A DNA stretch of 64,000 bases from NCBI GenBank assembly GCA_002007465.1, contig LNAC01000678.1, forward strand, positions 411,928 through 475,927, read 5' to 3'. The translations under genes were made by a program, and so were the position numbers. Every line of letters begins with the position of its first letter. Positions within the stretch are counted from its first letter, which is position 1. This DNA comes from Ailurus styani. Taxonomy: Eukaryota; Chordata; Mammalia; Carnivora; Ailuridae. Of the stretch, positions 12,949 to 24,365 are shown piece after piece. The notes under the pieces are model-generated. The model was not told where the DNA came from. It was given only the letters and a program-made list of their open reading frames with translations, and did not search any database.

Positions 12949-13153
12949 ATTTATTTTTTATTTTTATTATTATTTTTTAAAGATTTTATTTTTTTGGGAG
13001 AGAGAGAGAGCAAGAGGAGGGGAAGAGGGAGAGGGACAATCAGACTCCCCCCTGAGCAGCAAGCCCAAGGACACAGGGCTTGATCTCAGGACCCTGAGAT
13101 CCTGATCTGAGCTGAAGTCAGACACTTAGCTGACTGAGTCACACAGGCACCCC
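12949..13153 (-). mobile_element. Older CAN-SINE, antisense
   Basis: Antisense SINE with a degenerate head complement (GACTGAGTCACACAGGCACC) and a GA-rich body. The target repeat TGTCTAATGG is present at 12934-12943 and 13154-13163. The A-rich tail is expanded on the left into a T/A-rich run. Confidence 0.93.
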
Positions 13154-13522
13154 TGTCTAATGGGTTTTAAAAATTATTTGATTTCCAATTACATTTATAT
13201 CAATTACCTAGTCGACAATTCAAAATTTTACTTCAGATATTTTGAATAAATTGTTAAAAGTCACTGCTTTGAGGAAATCAAAATGCCCTTTCTGTGGACA
13301 CACAGAATAACCTGAAGGAAACATCCCATGTTAACCTGTATTCAGGAAGTTCAGAATTAAGGCTTTACCCAAGGGTACTGGTATGGTAGGGCACTGCCCA
13401 AATCACACCAGTCGTCCACCACATGCCAGGCCTGAGAACAAACACACGTGGCTGATGTGTATTTTTACATTTCTTTCATGGCCTCAGTGCCCCTTCTGCA
13501 TGAGTGCTAATGAAAAACAACA

Positions 13523-13723
13523 GGGCGCCTGGGTGGCTCAGTGGGTTAAAGCCTCTGCCTTCGGCTCAGGTCATGATCTCAGGGTCCTGGGATCGAGGCC
13601 TGCATTGGGCTCCCTGCTTGACAGGGAGCCTGCTTCCTCCTCTCTCTGCCTGCCTTTCTGCCTACTTGTAATCTCTCTCTCTGTCAAATAAATAAATAAA
13701 ATCTTTAAAAAAAAAAAGAAAAA
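13523..13723 (+). mobile_element. CAN-SINE (mustelid type)
   Basis: Full-length sense copy with GTGGGTTAAAGCCTCTGCC. It is flanked by the perfect 11-bp duplication GAAAAACAACA (13512-13522, 13724-13734). Confidence 0.95.
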
Positions 13724-14159
13724 GAAAAACAACAAAAAGACCAAAATGCAGGCATGAGGAAGGGGAAGAAAACAAGAAGTGTGGGCAAAAATAATTTTCA
13801 AACAATAGAAGTTCACTACATTTGAACAGAAGGAAAATAATAAGTGAAAATGACAATGGATATGTTTTAATGTCACACAAACTTATTTTACTTGTCATTT
13901 TTCTCATGGAAATCTGTATCTTTAAACAGAAGTATATGCCTCAATAAATAATTTGAAAAGTTAAAATAGTTGAGCTTAGTTGAGGAAAGAGAATGTCTTG
14001 GAATTTGATTAAAAATCCATGATTTTCTTTTGTTTAATTGGAAAACCCATAATTTAATTGCTACACAGTTTTGGCTTATAGTGAGCATTCAATAAATATT
14101 TGTAAGTATTATTGTTATTTCTATTATCAGTTATTAATTACATATGGAGCTGTCAACAA

Positions 14160-14262
14160 ATAGAACCTGAGTTTGAATTTTGTCTCTACTAATTAGTTGT
14201 TTGGGCAAGTTGCATCTGCTCTCTGACTTCACTTTTTTCTACGGAAACAGGTGCTCCTTTCC
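14160..14262 (+). repeat. MIR relic
   Basis: Follows the MIR core order: GAACCTGAGTTTGAATTTTG, then a TAGTTGTTTGGGCAAGTTGC block equivalent to 'tgtgaccttgggcaagtt', then CTCTGACTTCAC in place of 'ctctgagcctcag'. Ancient tRNA-derived SINE with many substitutions. Confidence 0.65.
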
Positions 14263-14945
14263 ATCATTGTATTCAATGTAAGATACAAAGCAGGGAGTCC
14301 TTTAGTCTTAAGGGAGTTAAAAATAACAATTTTAAGAACTACTATTGAAATCTCCTGAAATTTCCTTTGTTTCCACTTTGGCAGATAATCTTTGCATATT
14401 ACGCATCTCCCTCAATTCCTTTCCTTCTGTGCTCCAGGCCACACCCCTCGGACCTCAGTGTGCCGCTAAGACCCTACTAACAGCTAGGATGGCCCAATGT
14501 ATTGTCTTTCTTCTTCTCTCTCAACTATAAATAGTGGTCCAGTTTCTTACATAACAGAGTAGAGTTAGACAGAAAGAGATAGAGAATGAAATAGAGAAAT
14601 TATATTTAAGACATTTTATAGTTAAAATTTATTTGAATGTTTTAGCATATCCAGTGTTTCCATCAGTAGATGAAAATAATTCATATACTTCATATTTATT
14701 CTGGATTCATGTACACACACCGCACATGTGCACATATTCAGTGCTTTAGTAAATAAAATGACAAAAGGAGTAGTTTTAATATAAGACATATGTCAATGTG
14801 AGACTTTGAACAGGAATTCTTTGACATTCTGAAGTCAGAATTCTTGCAGAACGGAGAAAGAAACAAGCTAATTGTGTGTTTCATGCCTAAAACACATTGT
14901 AAAGATGTGAAAGTGAACTTTTCAGAATTGAACGATATGATTTTT

Positions 14946-15146
14946 TTTTTTTTAAAGATTTTATTTATTTATTTCACAGAGGGAGAGAGATCACAAGGAG
15001 GCAGAGAGGCAGGCAGAGAGAGAGAGAGGGGGAAGCAGGCTCCCTGCTGAGCAGACAGCCCGATGCGGGCCTCGATCCCAGGACCCTGAGATCATGACCT
15101 GAGCCGAAAGCAGAGGCTTTAACCCACTGAGCCACCCAGGCGCCCA
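14946..15146 (-). mobile_element. CAN-SINE, young subfamily, antisense
   Basis: Full-length antisense copy with a perfect 15-bp duplication GAACGATATGATTTT (14930-14944, 15147-15161). It belongs with the copies at 1616, 11065 and 45388 by the linked variants CTCCTTGTGATC, CTGTGAAATAAA and GCTTTCGGC on its own sense strand. Confidence 0.96.
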
Positions 15147-15161
15147 GAACGATATGATTTT

Positions 15162-15974
15162 TATCCTAGATTTGGAAAATTATTGCTTAAATGCAGCAGA
15201 AACTTGGTAAAGGGAAAGAATTGCTAACAAAATAAAATGTGAAATTTACCAATATCAGAGTTGTAATTTTATATGTATTGACTATACCTAGCCCTAAGCA
15301 GAGAAGAGAAAAAAATACTGGAAAAGTAACGTCCCATTATCCACATCTTTACCATGACAAATATGGATGGTAAATCATTTTTTTATTAATACTACTGACT
15401 ATCAGTGCTCATATGAGAAGAAGTACTTTCAGTCAAGTAAGTATTACTTTAATATATATGCAAATTAGTCAAATAAGTGATGCTATTAGACTTTGTCCTT
15501 TTGGTGAGCAAAAGTTCTATAAAGAATTTTACATTTAAAAAATTATGTCTAATATGCACTTAACATTTCTGTGTTAGAAGTGGGTATGAAAGCAATGGCA
15601 CACATATCCAAGACACAGGATTCCATCCATTTCCAAGTCAGTTTGTTTAAGGATAAACATTTGGAGTGTCCATAGTTAGGAACTTGCAATATCTTCATTG
15701 CATGCATTTAAAGAAACAGATGGTATCATTGCTGGAGCTACCCACATGGAAAGAAGAGTGCAACAAAGTCCATTCTTTAGAAATAGATAAATAAGCAAGT
15801 GGGACAAATGGCTTGGAAATAATAGGTTAAGTAAATAACTTAAATGACAGTAATTACACATCTCTGAGCATATTTTTGGTAGGAAATACTTAGGGTCTAT
15901 TTTAACTATTCCATAGGAAAGTTTCATATATAATACCATACAGAGAAATCGTAAGAATATAGTAATTTACCACA
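15162..15974. other. No gene or repeat recognised
   Basis: AT-rich sequence. An 87-codon antisense frame at 15676-15939 shows no motif. Nothing else supported. Confidence 0.45.
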
Positions 15975-15994
15975 CAAATTAAATAGCTTATGAA

Positions 15995-16207
15995 GGGTGC
16001 CTGGGTGGCTCAATGGGTTAAAGTCTCTGCCTTCAGCTCAGGTCATGATCTCAGGGTCCTGGGATCGAGGCCCATATGGAGGTCCATGCTCAGCAGGGAG
16101 CCTGCTTCCTCCTCTCTCTCTGCCTGCCTCTCAGCCTACTTGTGATCTCTCTTTCTGTCAGATAAATAAATAAATAAAATCTTTAAATAAATAAATAAAT
16201 AAATAGA
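15995..16207 (+). mobile_element. CAN-SINE (mustelid type) with expanded tail
   Basis: Sense copy whose tail has grown into (AAAT)n at about 16163-16206. The near-perfect long target repeat is CAAATTAAATAGCTTATGAA (15975-15994) against CAAATAAATAGCTTACGAA (16208-16226). Confidence 0.95.
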
Positions 16208-16229
16208 CAAATAAATAGCTTACGAACCA

Positions 16230-17320
16230 GCAAACTTCATTGGGTCTTTCTTGTTGGTAACACTGATACATGTGTACCAGTCAGTTTCCTTCTGGGCCCT
16301 GCCCCAAGTCTTTATAAAATCTTAAACCATCCAATCAGACATTGTTAGAGCTAATAAAGACCTTATAAGTCAAATATCCAATCAGTTCAGGCTACAGTTA
16401 GGACAGTAGTGTAGAGAGATTTAGTCCCAGATTAATATAAATAGTTTTGGGAAAATCTAGAAAAACTAACAAGATATGAGGACTCCTATTCCATTCATAT
16501 CTAAGACACTATACTGTCTCATTCGTTCTGTTCTTTTGTGTATTTCCTGTTGGAATCTAAATTTTATTGCTGCAGGAAAGAGATTAATGAAATAAAAAGT
16601 TGTTGAACGCAGTCAAACAGCTTCACCGAGGAAAGTTGAACAAAAGTCAAACAGTTTCACCCAGGAAGGTTGCTCACAAGCAGATGGGAATACATCAAGC
16701 AGTAAAGCTAAGTTAAATAAAAAATGAACAGGAGGCTCTTAATAGGATGGTTTAGTCAGTTCGGAAGTTCTTACTACAGAGAAAACAAAACAAATGCAGA
16801 ATGCATATAAATGAAAAGGAATAAGCTTTCTAGAAGGACTACTTCTGTAAGGCAGATAGTTTTAAAGAAACAATTCCAGTTGTTTAAAGAAGAGTTAAAT
16901 AAGGTCAGTTCAAAGCACAAAAACTATAACACGAAAAACCTCAATAATATTTATAAATGGATTATTGAGAATGTGTCAGCAAACAGAAATGTGTCCTTTG
17001 CAAAATAAAGAACATGGACTGCATAAATAATGAATGCAACCCAATGCATGTACCAATACTATGTGAATATATTATTAAAAAATACTGGGTCAAAACTTAA
17101 TTAGAATGAAATATAAATACTTAAGGTATAGGACAGACTCTATTTAGTGACACATTCATTTTTAAGAGCCGTACATGAACTAGTCAGAATGATTGTACAG
17201 ATTGACTTAATAAAAATTTCACTGGTGTGCACATCATTAAAACCATATTCTGTGCATTCCTACCTACCAAAATTGAGTAGTCACTTGATTTCTACTAAAT
17301 TTGGCTTTTTATTTGCCCAT
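16230..17320. other. No gene recognised; contains a short tandem duplication
   Basis: AT-rich sequence without a named repeat. An imperfect 33-34-bp tandem duplication lies at 16603-16669. A 65-codon frame at 16811-17008 is Lys/Asn-rich and unsupported. Confidence 0.45.
16603..16669. repeat. Imperfect 33-bp tandem duplication
   Basis: Two adjacent units, 16603-16635 and 16636-16669. Each begins TTGAAC, contains GTCAAACAG and ends in a GGAAAG/GGAAGG form. A few substitutions separate the units, so the duplication is not recent. Confidence 0.8.
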
Positions 17321-17334
17321 AAAAGAGACTTGCA

Positions 17335-17525
17335 AAGGGGTGCCTGGGTGGCTCAGTGGGTTAAAGCCTCTGCCCTCGACTCAGGTAACGATCTCAGTGT
17401 CCTGGGATCGAGCCCCACATCGGGCTCCCTGCTTGGCAGGGAGCCTGCTTCCCTTGTCTCTCTGCCTGCCTCTCTGCCTACTTGTAATCTCTCTCTGTCA
17501 AATAAATAAATAAAATCTTTTTAAA
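17335..17525 (+). mobile_element. CAN-SINE (mustelid type)
   Basis: Full-length sense copy with perfect 14-bp target repeats AAAAGAGACTTGCA (17321-17334, 17526-17539). Two reading frames through it (120 and 70 codons) are only SINE translations. Confidence 0.95.
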
Positions 17526-17830
17526 AAAAGAGACTTGCATGTATTTGGTATTCAATTTATACCAAAAAAACACAAGAGTCTGGATTTATGCCTCATAAGT
17601 AGTGTCTTGAGAAGTTCTATGGCACCCCAGAAAACTAACAGTGATGCCACGTTACATTTAAATTTTAGGGGAAAAACAAACATGTCTTTTGCATAACACA
17701 CAAATTAATACTATTATGTCTTTTGGACATAAGTACTTTTAAAAAAGAAATTCTTAGACATGTCTTTGGCCAGGGAGGACTGTGAAAAAGCTACTGAGAC
17801 ATTATGAGCTTAAAAGACTTGATGAAAATT

Positions 17831-18031
17831 GGGCACCTGGGTGGCTCAGTGGGTTAAAGCCTCTGCCTTTGGCTCAGGTCATGATCCCAGAACCCTGGGA
17901 TCGAGGCCCACATCGTGCTCCCAGCTCGGCAGGGAGCCTGCTTCCTCCTCTCTCTCTGCCTGCCTGTCTGCTTACTTGTGATCTCTCTCTCTCTGTCAAA
18001 TAAATAATAATAAAAATAAAATCTTTAAAAA
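17831..18031 (+). mobile_element. CAN-SINE (mustelid type)
   Basis: Full-length sense copy. The target repeats AAAAGACTTGATGAAAATT (17812-17830) and AAAAGATTTGAAAATTT (18032-18048) differ by a substitution and a small deletion. The tail contains AATAATAATAAAAATAAAATC. Confidence 0.94.
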
Positions 18032-18048
18032 AAAAGATTTGAAAATTT

Positions 18049-18494
18049 GTGAAATATATTATTTTTTCAATCTTGCCCAAATCCAAACCTGAATGACTAA
18101 TAAAGAAGGGGCTTTACTTGTTTGAAATGCAATATTTCTATTTTAAGGGGGAAGTTTGCATTTATTACCGGAGTAAATTAACACCTTGGCTTTATATTCC
18201 TCAAAAAACAAGATTAGGGTAGGTTTTAAAAATATCAATATAAATTTAAGGAAATATGCTTTGGGTATTAAGATTGAAGGCACATAGATATGCATAGGCA
18301 AAGAATCATTACAACTCTAGCCATTAGTTGCAGTACGTGAAATGTCATTGGTCAAGACATTTCTAGTGCACACAGAACTCACCTAGTTATTGTAAATAAA
18401 ACTGAAAATGTCCACATATACACATTATATTTATTATAGATGGCTTTGGGTAGTATGGACACTTAGAAATATTCTCTTTTGAGCCACAGATATG
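18049..18494. other. No gene or repeat recognised
   Basis: AT-rich interval between a SINE and the antisense L1. Nothing supported. Confidence 0.45.
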
Positions 18495-19499
18495 CATTAT
18501 CTTTCCATTTATTTCTGTGTTCTTCAATGGAAGTTTTCAGTGTATAAATATTTCACTTCCTTGGTTAAACTTCTTCCTAAGTATTTTTTTATTTTTGATT
18601 CTGTTGCAAATGAGATTTTTAAAATTTCTTTTCAGATAGTTCATTGTTAAGGTAAAGAAATCCTACTGATCTTTGTATATTGATTTTATATGCTGCAATG
18701 TTACCAAACTCAGTTAGTTCTCACGGTTCTTTGGTGGGGTCTTTAGGATTTCTGTATTTGAGATCATGCCATCTGCAAACAGAGGCAATTTACATGTTCC
18801 TTTATAATTTAAATGCTTTTACTTCTTTTTCTTGGCTAATTGCTCTGGCTGTAAATTCTAATGCTATGTTGAATAGGAATGGTAATAAGGGGCATTCTTG
18901 TCCTGTTCTGGATTTTAGAAGGAAAGCTTTCTAGTTTTCACTGTATGATGTTAACTTTGGGCAAATCATATATGGCCTTTATTATGTTAAAGTACATTCC
19001 TTTTATATCCAATTTGTTCATAAATTTTTAATAATGAAAGAACATTGAATTTTGTTAAATGCATTTTTGCGTCTATTGAAATGAACAAATTATTTTTAAC
19101 TTTCCTTCTATTAATGTGGTGTATCACATTTATTGATCTGCCTATGTTAAACCATCTTTGCATCCCAGGGGGATGCCTTGACTGTGGTGTATGATTTTTT
19201 TAATGTGCTGCTGAATTCACTTTGCTAGGTTTTATTGAGGACTGTCTTATCTATATTCATCAGTATTATAGGTTTATAGTATTCTTTTTTTGTGGTGACT
19301 TTATCTCTGGTTTTGGTATCTGGGTAATGCTGGCTTTGTAAAATGAGTTTTGGAGTGTTCCCTCCTCTTCAATTTTGTAAGTCTTTGAGAAGAATTGTCA
19401 TTACTTTTTTTAAATTTTTGGTGGAATTCACCCATGAAACCATCTGGTCCGGGGTTTTTTTTTGTTGGAAGGTTTTTGTTTATTACTTCAATCTGCTTA

Positions 19500-20351
19500 A
19501 TCTTTTTTTTTTAAAGATTTTATTTATTTATTTGACACACAGAGAGAGAGATTACAAGTAGGCAGACAGGCAGGCAGAGAGAGAGGAGAAAGCAGGCTCC
19601 CTTCTGAGCAGAGAGCCAGATGCAGGCCTTGATCCCAGGACCCTGAGATCATGACCTGAGCTGAAGGCAGAGGATTTAACCCACTGAGCCACCCAGGCGC
19701 CCCACTTAATCTTTTTTTTTTTAATTTTTTTTATTTCACTTACATTTGATTAATTAGTATATAATATATTACTAGTTTCATGGGTAGAGTTCAGTGATTC
19801 ATCTGCTGTATATAACACCCAGTGCTCATTACATCATGTGCCCTCCTTAATGACCATCACCTAATTGCTCCATCCCCCCAACCTCCTCCCCTCCAGCAAC
19901 TCTGTTTTTTCCTATGGATAAGAGTCTCCTATGGGTTGTTTCCCTCTCTGATTTGGTCTTGTTTTATTTTTCCCACCCTTCCTCTATGCTACTCTGTTTT
20001 GTTTCTTAAATTCCACATATGGTCAAATGGCCAATAGACACATGAAGAGATGCTCAACATCACTTGGTATCAGGGAAGTACAAATCACAAGCACAATGAG
20101 TTGTGGCTAAAGTTACAAATCAAGAAACAACAAATATTAGCAAAAGCAAAGATACAGAGAAAGGGGAACCCTTTCACACCACTGGTGGGACTGCAAGCTG
20201 GTACAACCACTGTGGAAAACAGTATGGAGGTCCCTCAAAAAGTTAAAAATAGAGCTACCCTACAACCCAGCAACTGCACCACTAAATATTTACCCCAAAG
20301 ATACACATTTAGTGATCCAAGGGGGCACATGCACCCCAATGTTTATAATAG
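19500..20351 (-). mobile_element. 5'-inverted (twin-primed) L1 nested in older L1
   Basis: Carnivore-type L1. The 3' UTR lies antisense at about 19715-20022 (T-rich tail at left, then blocks such as GTGATTCATCTGCTGTATAT and CCCTCCTTAATGACCATCAC). At about 20022-20026 the orientation flips: 20026-20351 is sense ORF2 3' sequence (ATGCTCAACATCACTTGG, GTGGAAAACAGTATGGAGG). An 8-bp repeat TCTGCTTA flanks the whole (19492-19499, 20352-20359). This is the known twin-priming outcome. Some L1 sequence between the two arms is missing. A SINE sits in its tail. Confidence 0.85.
19513..19704 (-). mobile_element. CAN-SINE in the tail of the nested L1
   Basis: Antisense full-length SINE inserted in the T-rich tail of the twin-primed L1. 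Target repeat CTTAATCTTTTTTTTTT at 19496-19512, and again from 19705. It is the third layer of nesting at this locus. Confidence 0.94.
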
Positions 20352-20822
20352 TCTGCTTACTCTTATTGCTCTATTCAGAAATTCTATTTCTCCACCGTTC
20401 AGTCTTGGTATGTTTTATGTTTCTAGAAATTTATCCATTTCTTCCTTTTATGTTGTTCAATTTTCTATCAATTATTTATTATTAGTCTCTTATGATCTTT
20501 TTAATTTCTGTGTTATCAGTTGTAATGTCTCCCCTTTCAATTATAATTTTATTTATTTGAGTCCTTGCTCTTTTTTTCTTGATTATTAAAGTTTTTTCAA
20601 TTTTGTTTCAAGAATCAGCTTTTAATTTTGTTGATTTTTTCTATTATTTTTCTACTCTCTATTTCATTTATTTCTCCTCTAATCTTTATTGTTTTCTTCT
20701 TTCTGTTGGCTTCATGCTTAGTTCGTTTTCTTTTCTTAGTTCCTTGATTATAATATTACTTTGTTTATTTGAGAGATTTCTTTCCCTAATGTATACATCT
20801 ATAACTATAAATTTTAGAGTGC

Positions 20823-21036
20823 TTAAAAATTAAGTTGCTTTTAAAACTTAAAGCTATTTATATTTAATAAAGAAGGAGTAAGGATTTCAAATAAAGGTTC
20901 AGAAAAAATAAGTACTATTCTGACCATGGCATGGGCCTAATACTTTTGGTAATTGAAAGAAATAGGAAGCCCAGTGGGGGAAAAATAATAATAATAATAA
21001 TACTAGTAGAAGTATATTTTGGCCCTGATGTTAATT
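20823..21036. other. Short unclassified stretch with (AAT)n
   Basis: AT-rich sequence ending in an (AAT)n run at 20984-21004. No gene. Confidence 0.5.
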
Positions 21037-21214
21037 GTTTTAAGATTTATTTATTTATTTTACAAAGAGAGACAGAATAAGAGCAGAGGGAGAGAGAAAC
21101 TCAAGCAGACTCTGCTCACAGCATGGAGCCCAACGTGTGGTTCGATTTTACAATCCTGAGATCACGACCTGAGCCAAACCAAGAATCCGTCACCTAATCG
21201 GACTGCGCCTGGGT
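21037..21214 (-). mobile_element. Old diverged CAN-SINE, antisense
   Basis: Antisense SINE: TTTTAAGATTTATTTATTTA at the left, a GA-rich body, then GAGATCACGACCTGAGCC and a damaged head ending CTGCGCCTGGG. The head lacks GGTGGCTCAG, so it is truncated or rearranged. No clear target repeat. Confidence 0.88.
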
Positions 21215-22182
21215 AAAGTGCTATATCCTGGAGCAGCATTACGCCAAAGTCTCTGAGGAGTTTTTGAAAACACAAACAAAGGACAAGATTAAGTTTTATA
21301 TCTTGGGCAGAGGCAGTTTAAAGACAAGTTCTCTATATTACCTTCATTTATAGAATAACATATTGACTAATATATTGACAGTTCAGTTTAAAATTATCTC
21401 AGTGCTCTAAATCCTGCCCAAATTTAAATTTAGATTGACACTACTCAAGACATCAATATAGTTTATATATGTTCAATAATATTAAGTCACAACCTCAAAA
21501 ACACATTAAGATTAAGGTCACATGCAATACTGGGAAAATACCCTAAGCCTATTATAGACGTTCTTCACTGAAATATCTTTTAAAGAAAGATTGCAAAGCC
21601 TATTTCACTGATGGAGGCTCAAAGATGACAGAATAAATAACTGTGTTTGTATCCTGGTTATAAAAGTAATTATGTAATCAAGAGTGCATGTAGGCTTTGA
21701 TGCTCCTGTTTTATCTCTGATAATAGAAGTCAGAAAGTAAGAAAGCATTTTATGTTGAAATATATAATTTTCCCTTATTTTTACATAGAGTTATATTTAA
21801 AAGAATATTCTACATGAATAGTTAACTATGGTATCTCAATATCACAGCTATTCCTAGAGAAACCACATATTCGAATATGAAGGAGAAAGTGTTCTTTGCT
21901 GTTCACATGGGAGAGAGAATAGATTTCTTGAGTTCAGTGATAAAAAAAACTTTCTATAAATATCTCAGTCCTTATGTATTTGAATGTTATAGCAGCAAAA
22001 GCAATTATGGCTTGAAACTCTTGTATTTGACATACTTATTTTTAATGATCAAATTTTACTTGTGGTACTGGGATGAAAACATATGAGCTTAGCATTTATA
22101 TTTCCTACCCATTTTTATTTGAAATTATGTGAACCCATATATTTGCACTGGGTAATGACAGTGGGGTGGGAAGACTTTCCTT
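21215..22182. other. No gene or repeat recognised
   Basis: AT-rich sequence. The 69-codon frame at 21877-22086 has no motif. Confidence 0.45.
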
Positions 22183-22183
22183 T

Positions 22184-22622
22184 TTTTAAATTTTTTATTT
22201 TTGTAATTTCAAGATTTTATTTAAATTACATAGAGTGTAAGTTAACATAGAGTTAACATAGAGTGTAATATTAGTTTCAGGAGTAGAATCTAGTGACCCA
22301 TCACTTACTTACACATGACACCTAGTGCTCATCCCCACAAGTGCCCTCCTTAATACCCATCACCCATTTAACCCATCCCCTACCCCACCTCACCCCCATC
22401 CCCCAGCAACCCTCGGTTTGTTTTCTATAGTTAGGAGTCTGTTCTATGGTTTGCCTCTCTCTCTCTCTCTTTTTTCCCCCTTATGTTCACTTGTTACATT
22501 TCTTAAATTCCACATACGAGTAAAATCATTATGTATTTGTCTTTCTCTGACTTATTTTGCCACTATGGAAAACAATACGGAGTCTCCTCAAAAAGTTAAA
22601 AATAGAACTATTGTATGATCCA
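22184..22622 (-). mobile_element. Second 5'-inverted L1 3' end
   Basis: Carnivore L1 3' UTR antisense from the T/A-rich tail at 22184 to about 22558, with CACCTAGTGCTCATC, CCATCACCCATTTAACCC and GACTTATTTTGCC. It then joins directly to about 60 bp in sense orientation (ACTATGGAAAACAATACGG to about 22622). A small internal tandem repeat of TTAACATAGAGT lies at 22232-22270. A possible 9-bp flanking repeat is TTTTTAAAT. Confidence 0.8.
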
Positions 22623-23670
22623 TTTATTTTTAAATATCTTACTCTGTTATTTTACTTTTGGACAATTCTTTTTTTTTCATTGGAAATACTACAAGACTAT
22701 TTTGATTAAGGTTTTTAAAAATCATCTGGTTATATTTTAATCAATGAGAATAATGAGAGGTTATATAAATATTATTAAAGACCTATGCAAATAATGGAGG
22801 GAAGTTAGTCTTGATTGATATTCTAATGAAATGTTCTGTTATAATTTTATTTATATTATTCTTCAAAAACTAAAAAGCTTAGTCTATTATCGTGTCAGCA
22901 TCATAAAGAGCTTTACCTCAAAAGGAGGAGGGCATAAATAGGCGTGACATTTTTAAAGGACTTCAAGCCATTTGGAATGACTACCTTAAACAGTGTGTGC
23001 TCTTAGTAGAGGGCAAATATATAAAGCTTTAATGTAAGTTAGTTCTATATTATGCTTCCTATTTTTAAGTTAATATTATCATTATTTGTTTTCACCCAAC
23101 ATATAGTATGAAAATCATTACCAATAGTTCCTTTTACTTTCCTAATTTTAGTCTTACGTTATTTTATAAAGACTCTATATGTAGTTGTTGATAACATTTG
23201 TATTAGCATCATGAACAACAGTAATGCTACTGAACAGATATACTACTCCCATATCTACGATGTGATACTCAATCTTATTTATCACTTTATTTCTATTTCC
23301 TTACATTCTGGTGCTCCTTTCTGCTTAGTACTATAGCATTAGCTCTGTCTATACTTATTGAATTCTGCCTATTATAAAATCAATGAGTCCTACACATTAT
23401 TACTGTTAAATCTTTCTTGAATATAGTTCTAATCATTTAATAGTCCTTAGGAAAAATTTTCAGTAACTTGTATTTTTTGCCCACCAATAAAATAACCCAT
23501 AAACTGTTTTATAGCTATTTTCCAATAATATCGTATGATTTAATATACTTTGATAAAATCTTAAGATAATAGGAATAATAATCCTACAGGAATCATAACC
23601 TGTTAAGGAAACATACAATATAGGAATTTTACAATATAGGGTCTTATGGCATGGGAATAGTAGCCTAGGA
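22623..23670. other. No gene or repeat recognised
   Basis: AT-rich sequence with no named repeat. It ends at an (ATA)n run at 23671-23704 that abuts the MER2-like element. Confidence 0.45.
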
Positions 23671-23704
23671 TAAAATAATAATAATAACAATAATAATAAT
23701 AATA
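23671..23704. repeat. (ATA)n microsatellite
   Basis: About eleven ATA units with one interruption (AACAATAAT). Directly left of the MER2-like terminus. Confidence 0.85.
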
Positions 23705-23844
23705 CAATTGACTCTGAACAACACAAGTTTGAACTTCATGGGTCCACTTACATGTGGATTTTTTTTATAATAGTGTTGTAAGTATATTTTCTCTTCCTTA
23801 TGATTTTCTTAATAACATTTTCTTTTCCCTAACTTACTGTAATT

Positions 23845-24021
23845 TTATATTTTTATTTTTAAAGATTGTATTTATTTATTCGAGAAAGAGAGAACATGAG
23901 CAAGGGGAGGGGAAAAGCAGGCTCTCCGCTGAGCAGGGAGCCTGAGGCAGGCTCAGAACCCCAGAATCATGACCTGAGCTGAAGGCAGATACTTAACAGA
24001 CTGAGCCACCCAGGTGCCCCT
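23845..24021 (-). mobile_element. Older CAN-SINE inside MER2-like element
   Basis: Antisense SINE. Target repeat CTAACTTACT from the host element at 23829-23838 and 24022-24031. Confidence 0.93.
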
Positions 24022-24150
24022 CTAACTTACTTTATTATAATAATACAGTGCATAATTCATGTAACATACACCGGGTTATGTTATGGCTAACTGACGACGT
24101 TATTGGTAAGATTTCCAGTCAACAGTAAGCTAGTAGTAGGTAAGGGTTTT

Positions 24151-24365
24151 CGTTTGTTTGTTTGCTTTTGTTTTTAAAGGTTTATTTATTTATTTGACAG
24201 ACAGAGACACAGGGAGAGAGGGAACACAAGCAGGGGGAGGGGGAGAGGGCGAAGCAGGCTTCCTGCTGAGCAAGGAGCCTGATGCAGGTCTCCGTCCCAG
24301 GACCCGAAGATCATGACCTAAACTGAGGGCAGATGATCAACTGACTAAGCCATCCAGGTGCCCCA
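24151..24365 (-). mobile_element. Older CAN-SINE, second insertion in the MER2-like element
   Basis: Antisense SINE with a purine-rich body and a diverged head complement (GACTAAGCCATCCAGGTGCC). Imperfect target repeats are TAGTAGGTAAGGGTTTT (24134-24150) and TAGATAAGGTTTT (24366-24378). A GTTT repeat lies on the tail side. Confidence 0.92.

Larger units (their letters stand above)
18495..20822 (-). mobile_element. Old L1 ORF2 fragment, antisense (host of nested insertions)
   Basis: Complement of L1 ORF2 reverse-transcriptase sequence. Recognisable blocks include the stretch at 18660-18790 (ending ATCATGCCATCTGCAAAC), TATGTTGAATAGGAATGGT near 18865, and the 19090-19160 stretch with GTGGTGTATCACATTTATTG. 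The element stops at 19499 and resumes at 20352 with CTGCTTACTCTTATTGCTC, because a younger L1 inserted here. Frames are broken throughout. The outer ends are approximate. Confidence 0.85.

Noticed and set aside
17147..17509. Frames of 60-120 codons with recurring peptides such as WVAQWVKASAF or GWLSGLKPLP
   Set aside because: They recur in many places because they are translations of the SINE head in two frames, not proteins.
20050..20589. 179-codon frame, the longest on the plus strand
   Set aside because: It crosses the border between the inverted arm of one L1 (sense ORF2, wrong frame) and the antisense older L1, so it cannot be one gene.
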